A DNA stretch of 64,000 bases from assembly GCA_001828855.1 (NCBI GenBank), contig MHZT01000040.1, forward strand, positions 261,507 through 325,506, given 5' to 3'. The position numbers and the translations under genes are program-made. The DNA comes from Rhodobacterales bacterium RIFCSPHIGHO2_02_FULL_62_130. GTDB lineage: Bacteria > Pseudomonadota > Alphaproteobacteria > Rhodobacterales > Rhodobacteraceae. Within the stretch, counting starts at the first letter, position 1; every line of letters starts with the position of its first letter. This document shows, piece after piece, positions 26,044-34,468 of this stretch. Under the pieces are notes generated by a model, which had not been told where the DNA came from, ran no database searches, and worked only from the letters and a program-made list of their open reading frames with translations.

Positions 26044-26703
26044 ATGACCGACGACGCCCGCAAGATCCCCACCCACGAGGTCACTTATACGCGGTTGCGC
26101 GATATGATCCTGTTCGGGATTCTTGAACCGGGCCAGCCCGTCACCATCCAAGGGCTGACTGCCGATCTGGACGCCGGAATGACCCCCGTGCGCGAGGCGA
26201 TCCGCCGTCTGACTGCCGAAGGCGCGCTGCTGCCGCAAGGCAACCGCCGCGTGACCGTGCCGCGCCTGACGCCCTCGATCCTTGATCAGGTGGCCTTTGC
26301 CCGCCTGACTATCGAGCCGCGCCTTGCCGAACTTGCGGGCGCCGCTGTCACCCCCGATCTGATCGCGCGGCTTGAGGCGATTGATGCCCGCGTCGATGCC
26401 GCCATCGCCGCCGATGCGGTGCCAGCCTATCTGGAAAGCAACCACGCCTTCCACTTTGCGTTGTATGAGGCATCGGGGGCGGCAGTGCTGCTGGATATGG
26501 CGCGCTCGCTCTGGCTGCGGTTCGGGCCGTCCTTGCGGGTGGTGTCGGCGCGCAACGGGGCGGCGGCGCTGCCCGATGCCCATAAAGAGGCGCTGGCCGC
26601 GATGCGGGCGGGTGATGCGGCGGCTTTGGCCCGCGCGATGGAACGGGATATCGCGCAAGGCGTAGATCAGGTGCGGGCGGCCTTGGCGCGCGGCGAGATC
26701 TGA
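26044..26703 (+). CDS. GntR family regulator, FadR-type (FCD effector domain)
   Basis: This 219-residue protein has an N-terminal winged helix (YTRLRDMILFGILEPGQPVTI, then MTPVREAIRRLTAEGALL near residue 46) and an all-helical C-terminal FCD domain with LTIEPRLAELAG, ESNHAFHFALYEASG and DAHKEALAAMRAGD, which carry the usual Asp/His metal or ligand residues. It is placed just upstream of an omega-aminotransferase and in the same direction. Three TTTGATCA sites, one before this gene and two before the aminotransferase gene, suggest that it controls both. Its effector is probably an amine or keto acid, but that is inference. Confidence 0.9.
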   Translation: MTDDARKIPTHEVTYTRLRDMILFGILEPGQPVTIQGLTADLDAGMTPVREAIRRLTAEGALLPQGNRRVTVPRLTPSILDQVAFARLTIEPRLAELAGAAVTPDLIARLEAIDARVDAAIAADAVPAYLESNHAFHFALYEASGAAVLLDMARSLWLRFGPSLRVVSARNGAAALPDAHKEALAAMRAGDAAALARAMERDIAQGVDQVRAALARGEI

Positions 26704-26722
26704 GGATTTACGCGCTTCAAAT

Positions 26723-26736
26723 AATTTGATCAAATT
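26723..26736. promoter_or_regulatory. Candidate GntR operator, perfect palindrome
   Basis: AATTTGATCAAATT is a perfect 14-base palindrome in the 130-base gap between the GntR and aminotransferase genes. Confidence 0.65.
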
Positions 26737-26752
26737 CCTTGATCGGCGGATC

Positions 26753-26764
26753 GTTTGATCATAT
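26753..26764. promoter_or_regulatory. Candidate GntR operator, second copy before the aminotransferase gene
   Basis: GTTTGATCATAT carries the same TTTGATCA core, with its centre 29 bases from that of the perfect palindrome. Confidence 0.5.
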
Positions 26765-26833
26765 CCTGATCGCAAGCGCCTTGGCCGGATTCGGGCCAGA
26801 CCGGCGCGCAAGCATAGCCGCGAGGGTCCGCCG

Positions 26834-28228
26834 ATGAACAAGATCACCAACCACATGCCGACTGCCGAGCTTCAGGCGCTGGACGCGGCCCACCACATGC
26901 ACCCCTTCACCGACAATTCCGCGCTGGCCCAAGAGGGTGCGCGGATCATGGTGTCGGGCAAAGGTGTCTGGCTGAAGGACACCGAAGGCCACGAGATTCT
27001 GGACGCCATGGCGGGTCTGTGGTGCGTCAATATCGGCTATGGCCGCACCGAACTGGGCGACGCCGCCAAGCGCCAGATGGACGAGCTGGCTTATTACAAC
27101 ACCTTCTTCCAGACCTCCCATGTTCCGGCCATCGCGCTGGCCGCCAAGATCGCGGAAATCGCGCCGGAAGGCATGAACCATGTGTTCTTTGCAGGCTCTG
27201 GCTCGGAAGCAAACGACACCAACATCCGCATGGTGCGGCGCTATTGGGACATCAAGGGCCAGCCTGAAAAGCGCATCATCATCGCGCGCAAGAATGGCTA
27301 CCACGGGTCCACCATGGGCGGCGGGTCTTTGGGCGGCATGTCGGGCATCCACGCCCATGGCGGCAAGATCGCGGGCATCACCCATATCGGAGAGCCGAAC
27401 TGGTGGGAGCAGGGCGGCGACATGACCCCCGAGGACTTCGGCCTGATGCGCGCGCAAGAGCTGGAAAAGGCGATCCTTGAACTGGGCGTCGAGAACGTCG
27501 CGGCCTTTATCGGCGAGCCCGTGCAGGGCGCGGGCGGGGTGATCATTCCGCCTTCGACCTATTGGCCGGAAATCCAGCGGATCGTTGACAAATACGGCAT
27601 CTTGCTGATCGCGGATGAGGTCATCACCGGCTTTGGCCGCACTGGCAACTGGTTCGGTTCGACCACCTTCGGGATCAAGCCGCACATCATGACTATCGCA
27701 AAGGGTCTGTCCTCGGGCTATCAGCCGATTGGCGGGTCGATCGTGTGCGACGAGGTCGCCGAGGTGATGGGCTCGGCGGGCGATTTCAACCATGGCTACA
27801 CCTATTCGGGGCATCCGGTGGCGGCGGCTGTGGCGCTGGAAAACATCCGCATCCTGCAGGAAGAAAAGATCATCGAGCATGTGCGCGATGTGGCGCATCC
27901 CTACCTTGCGGAAAAATGGGCGGGGCTGACGGATCATCCGATGGTGGGCGAGGCCAAGCTGGTAGGATTGATGGGGTCCATCGCGCTGACCCCGAACAAG
28001 GCCACGCGGGCGAAGTTTGCCAGTGACACCGGCACGGTCGGGTATCGCTGCCGCGAGCGGTGCTTTGCCAACAATCTGATCATGCGGCATGTGGGGGACC
28101 GGATGATCATCTCGCCGCCGCTGGTCATCACGCCTGCGGAAATCGACGTGCTGATCGCGCGCGCCCGCAAGAGCCTTGATGAGTGCTATGCGGGGCTGAA
28201 AGCGGACGGGCTTTTCGTTGCCAAATAG
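26834..28228 (+). CDS. Class III omega-aminotransferase (putrescine/beta-alanine:pyruvate type)
   Basis: This 464-residue PLP enzyme transfers the amino group of an omega-amine or omega-amino acid, usually to pyruvate. It shows DAMAGLWCVNIGYGRTEL near residue 60, the phosphate-binding FFAGSGSEANDTNIRMVRRYW near residue 118, LIADEVITGFGRTG near residue 256 and the Schiff-base lysine in MTIAKGLSSGYQPIGG near residue 287. The tryptophan/tyrosine-rich N-terminal HHMHPFTDN is typical of the putrescine- and taurine-type group. It is preceded by a GntR gene with palindromic operators. The precise amine is unknown; it is a different subtype from the GabT-like gene at 58802. Confidence 0.88.
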   Translation: MNKITNHMPTAELQALDAAHHMHPFTDNSALAQEGARIMVSGKGVWLKDTEGHEILDAMAGLWCVNIGYGRTELGDAAKRQMDELAYYNTFFQTSHVPAIALAAKIAEIAPEGMNHVFFAGSGSEANDTNIRMVRRYWDIKGQPEKRIIIARKNGYHGSTMGGGSLGGMSGIHAHGGKIAGITHIGEPNWWEQGGDMTPEDFGLMRAQELEKAILELGVENVAAFIGEPVQGAGGVIIPPSTYWPEIQRIVDKYGILLIADEVITGFGRTGNWFGSTTFGIKPHIMTIAKGLSSGYQPIGGSIVCDEVAEVMGSAGDFNHGYTYSGHPVAAAVALENIRILQEEKIIEHVRDVAHPYLAEKWAGLTDHPMVGEAKLVGLMGSIALTPNKATRAKFASDTGTVGYRCRERCFANNLIMRHVGDRMIISPPLVITPAEIDVLIARARKSLDECYAGLKADGLFVAK

Positions 28229-28260
28229 GCGGCTGTAAGAGATGAATCTTCTACCAGAAT

Positions 28261-28293
28261 GGGGGCGGGCAGGGGATGCCTTGCCCCCTTTTT
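28261..28293 (+). terminator. Terminator after the aminotransferase gene
   Basis: A GC-rich inverted repeat (GGGGGC at 28261-28266 with GCCCCC at 28283-28288, plus inner GGCA/TGCC pairing) is followed by TTTTTG. It lies about 30 bases after the stop codon. Confidence 0.6.
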
Positions 28294-28318
28294 GCTGCGG
28301 TCCCGACTCGAGACTTTT

Positions 28319-28334
28319 ATAATGCATGCATTAT
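28319..28334. promoter_or_regulatory. Perfect 16-base palindrome upstream of cysK
   Basis: ATAATGCATGCATTAT is a perfect palindrome between the terminator of the aminotransferase gene and cysK, 150 bases before the cysK start. It has the form of a GntR- or TetR-type operator; the binding protein is unknown. Confidence 0.5.
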
Positions 28335-28484
28335 CAAGGGGTTGACCCTGTGGCGTTAACGGAAATTTAACCTTTGGCCGCAAAGCCGCCCCATGCCAGC
28401 TTGCGCGGTTTTGCGCCAGCAGTGCTTGAGTTTGCCCCGCAGCCCGCCTAAACCTTGAACAAAGACAATAAGGATGGCGTCCCC

Positions 28485-29519
28485 ATGCGGATTCACAGTG
28501 ATCTGGCCGACACAATCGGCAACACCCCGCTTTTGAAGCTGAAGCGCGCGTCGGAACTGACCGGCTGCACCATCCTTGGCAAATGCGAGTTTCTGAACCC
28601 CGGCCAGTCGGTGAAGGACCGCGCCGCCCTTTACATGATCCGCGATGCGGTGGCCAAAGGGCAGTTGAAACCGGGTGGCACGATTGTCGAAGGCACGGCC
28701 GGAAACACCGGCATCGGACTTGCGCTGGTGGGGGCGTCGATGGGCTTTCGCACCGTCATCGTGATCCCCGAAACGCAAAGTCAGGAAAAGAAAGACATGC
28801 TGCGGCTGGCGGGCGCGGAACTGGTGCAGGTTCCGGCGGCTCCCTACAAGAACCCCAACAATTACGTGCGCTATTCGGGCCGTCTGGCCGAGGCGCTGGC
28901 GCGGACCGAACCGAATGGCGCGATCTGGGCCAACCAGTTCGACAACGTGGCCAACCGTCTGGCCCATATCGAAACCACGGGGCCGGAAATCTGGGAACAG
29001 ACCGGCGGCAAGGTGGATGGTTTCATCTGTGCGGTGGGGTCGGGCGGCACTTTGGCGGGCGTGGGCATGGCCTTGCAGCCCAAAGGCGTGAAGATCGGTC
29101 TGGCCGATCCCGAGGGCGCGGCGCTGCATTCCTTCTACACCAACGGTACATTTGACGCGCCCGGCACCTCGATCACCGAGGGCATCGGGCAGGGGCGGAT
29201 CACCGCGAACCTTGAAGGCTTTACCCCCGATTTCAGCTATCGCATCCCCGACGCCGAGGCGCTGCCCTTGGTGTTCGAGATGCTGGAGGACGAGGGCATC
29301 TGCCTTGGCGGATCGTCGGGCATCAACATTGCGGGCGCGATCCGCATGGCGCATGAAATGGGGCCGGGTAAGACCATTGTCACCATCCTGTGCGATTACG
29401 GCAACCGCTATCAATCCAAGCTGTATAACCCTGCCTTCCTGAAGGAAAAGGGTCTGCCGGTGCCGGAATGGCTGGACCGCGCGCCGCGCGCTATCCCTGC
29501 GGTGTTCGAGGACGCATGA
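28485..29519 (+). CDS. cysK: Cysteine synthase A
   Basis: This 344-residue PLP enzyme makes L-cysteine from O-acetylserine and sulfide. It starts IHSDLADTIGNTPLLKLKRA, has the PLP lysine in LNPGQSVKDRAALYM near residue 43, the substrate loop EGTAGNTGIGLALVGAS near residue 70 and the cofactor phosphate loop CAVGSGGTLAGVG near residue 182. It belongs to the long alphaproteobacterial CysK group. AAGGATGG before ATG 28485 fixes the start; an earlier in-frame ATG at 28455 is less likely. Its stop overlaps the start of the MscS channel gene. In R. sphaeroides cysK is linked to tellurite resistance together with trgAB, here 15 kb to the left. Confidence 0.93.
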   Translation: MRIHSDLADTIGNTPLLKLKRASELTGCTILGKCEFLNPGQSVKDRAALYMIRDAVAKGQLKPGGTIVEGTAGNTGIGLALVGASMGFRTVIVIPETQSQEKKDMLRLAGAELVQVPAAPYKNPNNYVRYSGRLAEALARTEPNGAIWANQFDNVANRLAHIETTGPEIWEQTGGKVDGFICAVGSGGTLAGVGMALQPKGVKIGLADPEGAALHSFYTNGTFDAPGTSITEGIGQGRITANLEGFTPDFSYRIPDAEALPLVFEMLEDEGICLGGSSGINIAGAIRMAHEMGPGKTIVTILCDYGNRYQSKLYNPAFLKEKGLPVPEWLDRAPRAIPAVFEDA

Positions 29520-32101
29520 CCCTGAGGCCGCACTGGCAAGCGTGGGCTGAAACCGCGCGCGCAGCTTGTGCGGCGGTGATGCTGGCGCTGTTGCCGGTTG
29601 CGGCACCGGTTCCGGCGGGGGCGCAGGCCACGGTGGACGGGCCAACGCGGCAGGTGGACGACACCGGTGCGCTGTTGCCGCGCGTGGATGCCGATGGCGC
29701 GCTGGTGACGGCGGATGCGCCTGTGGGTCCGGTCAATGGCAAGCCTGCCAAGGGCGGCAGCGGCGGGGCGGCGCCTTCATCCTTTGACTATGCCGCGTGG
29801 GACCGCATGGCCAAGCGGACCGAAAAGGCGATTGAATCGACGGTGACGACATCCGTGGCGCTGGAGCATATCCGCGCGCAACTGGTGGACTGGCGGGCGG
29901 CGTTGCTGGGGGCGCAAAGCTCCAACTCGGACCGGATTGCGACGCTGCGGACCCAGATCGAGGCTTTGGGGCCACCCCCTGCCGAGGGCGAGGAAGAGGC
30001 CGCCGAGATTGCCAAGCGGCGCACGGAATTGTCGGCGCAACTGGTGCGGTTGCAAGCGCCGGGGATTGCGGCGGACGAGGCCTATCAGCGCGCCGATGGT
30101 CTGATCCGCGAGATTGACCGGGTGCTGCGCGAACGGCAGGCGGATCAGCTTTTGCAGCTATGGCCGATGCCGATCAATCCGGCGAACTGGCCGGACGGGT
30201 TGCGGGCGCTGTCGGATACCGCCGTTGCGCTGTGGTCGGAAACGCAGACGCAGATCGGGCGTGATGAGGCGCGGGCGCAGTTGACCGACAATCTGCCGGT
30301 GGTGCTGGCCTATCTGGCGCTGGCGCTGGCGATCCTGTGGCGCGGGCGGCAGTGGATCGATGCGCTGACGCTGCGCTTGCAGGACCGGGCGTCAGAGCAG
30401 GGGCGGCGGATCTGGGCGTTTCTGGCCTCGCTGGGGCAGATCGTGGTGCCGATTGCGGGGGTGGTGCTACTGTCGGTGGCCTTGGCACGGACGGGGATGC
30501 TGGGGGTGATGGGGCGGGTTATCGTGGATAACCTGCCGAATATGGGGCTGATGTTCTTTGCTGCGGTGTGGCTGGGCGGGCGGCTGTTTCCGCAGGGGCA
30601 GAACGCCTATGCGCCGTTGAACCTGTCGGACGAACGCCGGGCCGAAGGGCGGTTCCTGTCGGCGGCTTTCGGGGTGCTGCTGGCGACGGAGTCGTTGCGT
30701 CAGGTGGCGATGGATCAGTTGGACGCGACCGAGGCGGCGACCTCGGTGCTGTCCTTTCCGGTGCTGGTGCTGACGGGGTTGCTTCTGCTGCGGATCGGCC
30801 AGTTGATGCGCCGCCATGTCGCCAATGAAGAGGCCACGGATGAGGGGCGCAGCTATGGCACCCGTCTGATGGGGATACTGGCGCGCGGCGCGATGGCGGT
30901 GGGGGTGATCGGCCCAAGTCTGGGCGCGGTGGGCTATATCTCGGCGGCCTCGGCGATGGTGTTTCCGGCGGTGCTGTCGCTGGCGCTGGTGGGCATCCTG
31001 TCGGTGATGCAGCATCTGGTCGGTGAGGTATACGCCATGCTGACGGGGCGGCGCGCGGTCGAGGGGCGCGACGGTCTGGTGCCGGTGCTGATCGGATTTG
31101 CGCTGACGCTGGCGACGCTGCCGCTGTTCGCGCTGATCTGGGGCGCGCGGATGGCCGATCTGACGGAGCTGTGGACGCGGTTCCGCGAGGGGATACAACT
31201 GGGCGATACCCGCATCTCGCCCACGGTGTTTTTGTTCTTTGCGGTGGTGTTCGGCATCGGTTTCACCCTAACGCGGCTGTTTCAGGGGGCGCTGAAAACC
31301 TCGATCCTGCCGCGCACGGGGTTGGATCAGGGCGGGCAGAACGCCACCGTCTCGGGCGTGGGCTATGTCGGCATTTTCCTGTCGGCGCTGATTGCGATCA
31401 ACGCGGCGGGGATCGATCTGTCCGGCCTTGCCATTGTGGCCGGTGCCTTGTCGGTCGGTATCGGTTTCGGTTTGCAGACCATCGTGTCGAATTTCGTCTC
31501 GGGCATCATCCTGCTGATTGAACGGCCCGTGTCCGAGGGCGACTGGATCGAGGTTGGTACGACCACCGGCATCGTCAAATCCATCTCGGTGCGGTCCACC
31601 CGCATCCAGACCTTTGACCGATCTGATGTGATCGTGCCGAACTCGGACCTGATTTCGGGGCGGGTGACGAACTGGACGCGGTTCAACCTGTCAGGTCGGT
31701 TGGTGGTGCCTGTGGCGGTGCCGTTCACCACCGACTCCCGCCGAGTCGAAGCCATCCTGCGCCAGATCGCCGAGGCGCAGCCCCTCGCCATGCTGAACCC
31801 GCCGCCCGTGGTGGCGCTGATGGGCTTTGGCGCAGAGACGATGAACTTTGAAATCCGCCTGATCCTGCGCGATGTGAATTTTCAGGTGCAGGTGCGGTCG
31901 GAAATCAACCACCAGATCGCCGCCCGCTTTGCCGCCGAGGGCATCATGTTCTCGAACGCCCATCGCGACCACCTGAAACGCGAGGCTGATGCCGCCGCCC
32001 TTGAGTCTGAAGAGGCCGCCGAGGCCAGCCAGCATCAGGCCGAGGTGGCCGCCCTTCTGGCCCCTTCCGCCCGCCTGCTCCCCCCGAAAGACCCCGCATG
32101 A
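29516..32101 (+). CDS. MscS-family mechanosensitive channel with DUF3772 N-terminal region
   Basis: This 861-residue inner-membrane protein has a signal peptide-like start, a periplasmic domain with a coiled-coil-prone stretch (about residues 100-230), about ten membrane segments, and a C-terminal MscS domain. The pore-helix/beta region is visible as GALSVGIGFGLQTIVSNFVSG near residue 645, followed by LIERPVSEGDWIEVG and RSTRIQTFDRSDVIVPNSDLIS. The large N-terminal part is typical of the DUF3772/MscK-like group, which open on membrane tension during hypo-osmotic shock. ATG 29516 overlaps the cysK stop (ATGA), and its own stop overlaps the alaX start (ATGA), so three genes are coupled. Confidence 0.9.
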   Translation: MTLRPHWQAWAETARAACAAVMLALLPVAAPVPAGAQATVDGPTRQVDDTGALLPRVDADGALVTADAPVGPVNGKPAKGGSGGAAPSSFDYAAWDRMAKRTEKAIESTVTTSVALEHIRAQLVDWRAALLGAQSSNSDRIATLRTQIEALGPPPAEGEEEAAEIAKRRTELSAQLVRLQAPGIAADEAYQRADGLIREIDRVLRERQADQLLQLWPMPINPANWPDGLRALSDTAVALWSETQTQIGRDEARAQLTDNLPVVLAYLALALAILWRGRQWIDALTLRLQDRASEQGRRIWAFLASLGQIVVPIAGVVLLSVALARTGMLGVMGRVIVDNLPNMGLMFFAAVWLGGRLFPQGQNAYAPLNLSDERRAEGRFLSAAFGVLLATESLRQVAMDQLDATEAATSVLSFPVLVLTGLLLLRIGQLMRRHVANEEATDEGRSYGTRLMGILARGAMAVGVIGPSLGAVGYISAASAMVFPAVLSLALVGILSVMQHLVGEVYAMLTGRRAVEGRDGLVPVLIGFALTLATLPLFALIWGARMADLTELWTRFREGIQLGDTRISPTVFLFFAVVFGIGFTLTRLFQGALKTSILPRTGLDQGGQNATVSGVGYVGIFLSALIAINAAGIDLSGLAIVAGALSVGIGFGLQTIVSNFVSGIILLIERPVSEGDWIEVGTTTGIVKSISVRSTRIQTFDRSDVIVPNSDLISGRVTNWTRFNLSGRLVVPVAVPFTTDSRRVEAILRQIAEAQPLAMLNPPPVVALMGFGAETMNFEIRLILRDVNFQVQVRSEINHQIAARFAAEGIMFSNAHRDHLKREADAAALESEEAAEASQHQAEVAALLAPSARLLPPKDPA

Positions 32102-32814
32102 CCGAGCTTTTGTTCCGTGACGACGCCTATCTGCAAGAGGCCGAAGCGACCATCCTTGCCTATACCCCCGAGGGCGGGCTGGTGGTGGACCGGTCGGTGT
32201 TCTACGCCACTGCGGGCGGGCAACCGGGGGATAACGGCTGGCTGGACTGGGACGGTGGCCGTCTGGCGATTGCAACGGCGGTGAAGGTCGAAGGCGGGCG
32301 TATTGCCCTTGTGCCAGCCGAGGCCGCCGCCATGCCCCCCGTCGGCGCGCAGGTTCTGCAACGGCTGGATTGGGGCCGCCGCCACCGCCACATGCGCGTG
32401 CATACCGCGCTGCATCTGTTGTCGGTGGTGATCCCTTTGCCGGTCACAGGCGGGCAGATCGGGGCCGAGCGGGGCCGGCTTGATTTCGACATGCCCGATC
32501 CGCCCTCGGACATCGCAGCACTGGATGCGGCGTTGAATGCGCTGATCGACCGCGACCTGACGGTGACGGATGAGTGGATCACCGACGCGGAGCTTCTGGC
32601 CAATCCGGGTCTGGTGAAAACCATGTCGGTGATGCCGCCGATGGGGCAGGGCCGCGTGCGGCTGGTCCGCATCGGGCAGGGGACCGATCTGATTGATCTG
32701 CAACCCTGCGGCGGCACCCATGTCGCCCGCACCGCCGAGATCGGGCGGGTCGAGATCGGCAAGATCGAGAAAAAAGGCCGCCAGAACCGCAGGGTCAGCC
32801 TGACCTTGCTTTGA
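32098..32814 (+). CDS. Alanyl-tRNA editing protein (AlaX type)
   Basis: This 238-residue protein is a free-standing homologue of the AlaRS editing domain and hydrolyses Ser-tRNA(Ala) or Gly-tRNA(Ala). The zinc-binding motifs are present: HTALH near residue 102 and CGGTH near residue 203. The N-terminal DRSVFYATAGGQPGDNGWL is also characteristic and places it in the longer AlaX group with an N-terminal beta-barrel. Its start overlaps the stop of the MscS gene by four bases, so it is the last gene of the cysK-mscS-alaX unit. Confidence 0.92.
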   Translation: MTELLFRDDAYLQEAEATILAYTPEGGLVVDRSVFYATAGGQPGDNGWLDWDGGRLAIATAVKVEGGRIALVPAEAAAMPPVGAQVLQRLDWGRRHRHMRVHTALHLLSVVIPLPVTGGQIGAERGRLDFDMPDPPSDIAALDAALNALIDRDLTVTDEWITDAELLANPGLVKTMSVMPPMGQGRVRLVRIGQGTDLIDLQPCGGTHVARTAEIGRVEIGKIEKKGRQNRRVSLTLL

Positions 32815-33287
32815 AAGCGGGGCTGCAAGGTGTTTTGCAGCAAACTTCGGGGCAGCGCGTTCCGGTTTTTCGCGGCAGAGCGCCAGCGCGGCGTAGGGTC
32901 CGCTCCGGCGCTTTGCCGCGCTGTCATGGGAAGTCTGCAAGCTTGGGGCCAACCGTTTGGGGTGGCAGATGGGTCTTGGCGGGCCGGATGATCCTGCCGG
33001 AAAACGCCCACCCATGCAGGCGAAGCGGGGGCTGCCCGTTTTGCGCCAGAATCAAGCGCCGTCCCTTGCCGGATTTTCGGCATCACCGCAGGCTTTGGGG
33101 ATGATGTTCGTGACCATATCATCCCCAGCCGCCCCACCGTCACGCGCCGCAGTCTTGTGGTGCAACCGCCCTTGCAGCGCCACAAAGCTTGGTGCATGGG
33201 CCTTGCCTGCCGCAAGCCCACGCTTTCCTGCAATTTTCACCAAACCCCCTTGCAACCGCCCTCCCAGCCCCTATAAACCGCAGCAAC
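32815..33287. other. Non-coding gap before tRNA-Ser
   Basis: No gene is supported in these 473 bases. Short open frames on both strands have no recognisable domain or ribosome site. Only the tRNA promoter at the right end is convincing. Confidence 0.5.
33250..33277 (+). promoter_or_regulatory. Sigma-70 type promoter of tRNA-Ser
   Basis: TTGCAA at 33250-33255 and TATAAA at 33272-33277 are separated by 16 bases, and the tRNA begins 11 bases later, as expected for a stable-RNA promoter. Confidence 0.65.
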
Positions 33288-33377
33288 GGACAGGTGGCCG
33301 AGTGGTCGAAGGCGCACGCCTGGAAAGTGTGTAGGCGGGGAACCGTCTCGAGGGTTCGAATCCCTCTCTGTCCGCCA
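33288..33377 (+). tRNA. tRNA-Ser (anticodon GGA)
   Basis: This 90-base class II tRNA has the acceptor stem GGACAGG paired with TCTGTCC, the D-arm TGGCCGAGTGGTCGAAGG, anticodon loop CTGGAAA with anticodon GGA (reads UCC and UCU), a long variable arm and the T-arm GAGGGTTCGAATCCCTC. The terminal CCA is encoded (33375-33377). Confidence 0.97.
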
Positions 33378-33748
33378 TTCATTCCAGACAAGACATTGAT
33401 AAATTAAAGAAAAGTCTGATCTGGATTTGCAGCATCCCACACATCACCCCCCACCTTGCGCCGCTAGGCTGTCGCGTCGGGCAGCATAGTGCCAATTTTG
33501 CCCCCCCTTTTTATAGACGGGAAGATGCGAAAGCCCTGCGCTGGGCGGGACCTTCTGTTTGCTTGCCTTCGGGCCTGACAAAATCCAAGCGCGCTAGAAG
33601 TTCGGGCGGTCAGGTCGCGGGAGTCTTTCAGCCACAGAAGCCATCCGAAAGGCCCTAGAGGCTCATGGCGTCCAGTTTCTTGAAGCGGGGCAGGTGGCGA
33701 CGGGGGCGGGCGTGGCGATTCGCCGCTAGCTTGATCGCCGCAAATGCT
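33378..33748 (+). other. Gap after tRNA-Ser with gene remnant
   Basis: Apart from a truncated XRE-type C-terminus (33619-33729) no gene is seen. The first 40 bases are AT-rich. Together with the next gene this forms a small islet that differs in composition from the flanking core genes and abuts the 3' end of a tRNA gene, a classical integration position. No integrase and no second copy of the tRNA end were noticed. Confidence 0.45.
33619..33729 (+). pseudogene. Remnant of an XRE-type regulator C-terminus
   Basis: The plus strand reads GSLSATEAIRKALEAHG, then VQFLEAGQVATGAGVAIRR and a TAG stop. The pattern 'IRKALEAHGVxF ... GAGVAIRR' is the usual ending of Rhodobacteraceae XRE-family helix-turn-helix proteins. 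There is no start codon or helix-turn-helix upstream in frame, so only the tail survives. The identification is by pattern and rests on about 37 residues. Confidence 0.5.
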
Positions 33749-34315
33749 TCAATTGAATGGATTCACGCCATCATTAGCATTGAAGGGGTTTCGTCCAGCA
33801 GGTCCGGTTGCTTGGTTCTTCCAGCATTCCCCGACCCGCTCCAACGCTGACTCGGTGCCAACTAGCTCTATGCTAAAAGCACTTCCATCTGGGAACACGA
33901 CAGAAAGATGCTCTCCCCTCTTCATTGCATCCAAGACTTCTTTGTAGTCTGACTTCGCGGGAGTGAGAAACATGGCTGAGGTAGTTGCACGGTCGGTGCT
34001 GGGCGCAGAAGCCGCAGACACAATAAAGGTGTCCGCCTTGAACTCCAAAGCAACGCTTCCCAAGACTTGCCCGACAGGAAGGGCTAAGGAATACTGAATG
34101 AAGAAGAAGTCCATTTCCTCGCCATATATGCGCGCAATCATCGCACCGTCTCGGTAGTCTATCCGGGCATTGCAACTCGTTATCTGATCGGCGTTTTCAC
34201 CCACAGCGTACTCAAATTCCCACGACTGTGCGCTGGCCGTGGAAGCCGAAAAGACAGATGCCAAGAATACACAAACCAATGGACGCAAGGCTTCCTCCGC
34301 ACGCTCTCGAACCAT
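33749..34315 (-). CDS. Exported protein of unknown function
   Basis: This 188-residue protein has a signal peptide (residues 1 to about 29, STASAQ) and a small soluble domain with two mature cysteines (SCNARIDY near residue 48 and ERVGECWKN near residue 165) that may form a disulfide. It ends in an asparagine/proline-containing tail, NPFNANDGVNPFN. I do not recognise the family. Its GC content is visibly lower than that of the neighbours and it lies next to a regulator remnant and a tRNA gene, which suggests acquisition by transfer. No ribosome site decides the start; the ATG at 34315 gives an 11-residue stretch before the hydrophobic segment. Confidence 0.6.
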   Translation of the reverse strand: MVRERAEEALRPLVCVFLASVFSASTASAQSWEFEYAVGENADQITSCNARIDYRDGAMIARIYGEEMDFFFIQYSLALPVGQVLGSVALEFKADTFIVSAASAPSTDRATTSAMFLTPAKSDYKEVLDAMKRGEHLSVVFPDGSAFSIELVGTESALERVGECWKNQATGPAGRNPFNANDGVNPFN

Positions 34316-34468
34316 CCGAATCGTTTAGACCATCTCAGCGCATTACTGCGCCCACACCAATAGTGAATTTTTTGGCAGACCCGCCTTATAAGTCCCAAAG
34401 TGGCCCCCACTGCTCACGGGCTGGCCGTGCCTAGTCCAGTGCACGAGGCAGAGCGCGCCGACTCAGAT

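Noticed and set aside
33052..33255. A 67-codon minus-strand gene in the gap before tRNA-Ser
   Set aside because: No ribosome site, no recognisable domain, and composition like non-coding high-GC DNA.
33288..34468. Complete integrative element at tRNA-Ser
   Set aside because: No integrase, no mobility genes and no duplicated tRNA end were seen; only a relic is supported.
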